This document shows, piece after piece, positions 36,417 through 36,982 of a DNA stretch of 36,982 nt. The translations under genes were made by a program, and so were the position numbers. The stretch's first letter is position 1, and every line of letters begins with the position of its first letter. The notes under the pieces were generated by a model. The model ran no database searches. It was not told the origin of the DNA and saw only the letters and a list, made by a program, of their open reading frames with translations. The DNA comes from an uncultured Fibrobacter sp. (GTDB lineage: Bacteria; Fibrobacterota; Fibrobacteria; Fibrobacterales; Fibrobacteraceae): the NCBI GenBank assembly GCA_946402415.1, contig CAMIWK010000007.1, forward strand, positions 1-36,982, in the 5' to 3' direction.

Positions 36417-36982
36417 TTAACCTCCCAACTTAGCAAGTTGAATCTTCACGAAACCGGCTTCTTTGGAGCGGTCCATGAGCTGGATGATCTTGTCAAATTG
36501 AGTATCGTCGTTTGCCACGATGATAATGTTATCCACGTCTTCGAGGTCAATAAACTGCGTATGAATTGCAATCAGGTCCTTCGCAATCAGGTCGTAGGCA
36601 GAAAGCGGATAGATCATGGTCTTGGCGGCCACATCCGGTTTGAGCGTACGAGCGGAGTTAGGCGTAAGGGTTGCAAGGGTCACGCCTGCACCGGGCTTCT
36701 TCAGAGCCGGCGGCGGGGTAAGTCCCAGGTTGCCTTCGCCAGGGAGAGCGAGGAAGCTGTTGTTTCCATCTACATAAGCACTGTCAGCAAGGGGTTCTTC
36801 AGCGCTGCCACCATTGGTGTACAGGGCCCAGATAACCTTACCGGGATCTTCTTCAGATTCCTTCTGGATTGCCCAGAGTTCGATGTTCTCGATTTCATAG
36901 AGATACTTCTCTTTATCCATCTCAGATCCATCTTTGCACTTGGGTCCGTGTCCACTTTCCACTGTTGCCTTAACGTCATCCA
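36417..36982 (-). CDS. ExbD/TolR-like protein, 5' end outside window
   Basis: C-terminus LEDVDNIIIVANDDTQFDKIIQLMDRSKEAGFVKIQLAKLGG is ExbD-like; the frame stays open to the window edge (DDVKATVESGHGPKC...). Confidence 0.75.
   Translation of the reverse strand, partial: DDVKATVESGHGPKCKDGSEMDKEKYLYEIENIELWAIQKESEEDPGKVIWALYTNGGSAEEPLADSAYVDGNNSFLALPGEGNLGLTPPPALKKPGAGVTLATLTPNSARTLKPDVAAKTMIYPLSAYDLIAKDLIAIHTQFIDLEDVDNIIIVANDDTQFDKIIQLMDRSKEAGFVKIQLAKLGG

Overview
The window looks like a Fibrobacter-type (Fibrobacterota) chromosome segment. That assignment is an inference from Ser-rich linkers, CBM-like modules and the general protein style; no search was run. It has three parts. (1) The left edge carries a partial cytidylate kinase gene (cmk, minus strand) that the ORF track missed because it runs off the window. 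(2) From about 23.6 kb down to about 1.15 kb on the minus strand lies a large RHS/YD-repeat polymorphic-toxin locus. Its order is lipoprotein, two small Skp/OmpH-like membrane or periplasmic proteins, a 2184-aa secreted RHS 'shell' protein, and a ~2250-aa secreted RHS protein with CBM-like modules, a Ser-rich linker and a C-terminal HExxH tip. These are followed by a secreted putative immunity protein and an array of displaced, 5'-truncated RHS-core/toxin-tip/immunity cassettes in tip order zincin / JAB-DUF4329 / JAB-DUF4329 / zincin, ending in decayed RHS remnants and small orphan genes. (3) The right part is mostly housekeeping: a lipoprotein, a TraB/PrgY-family membrane protein (+ strand), a GlgE-like maltosyltransferase, the elongasome operon mreB-mreC-mreD-mrdA-rodA, a small lipoprotein, an outer-membrane protein, and a TonB-like/ExbD/ExbD-like cluster. 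The most interesting part is the RHS locus: two apparently dedicated Skp-like proteins coupled to a split RHS pair, plus a silent-cassette array with a 238-bp perfect duplication that could drive tip swapping.
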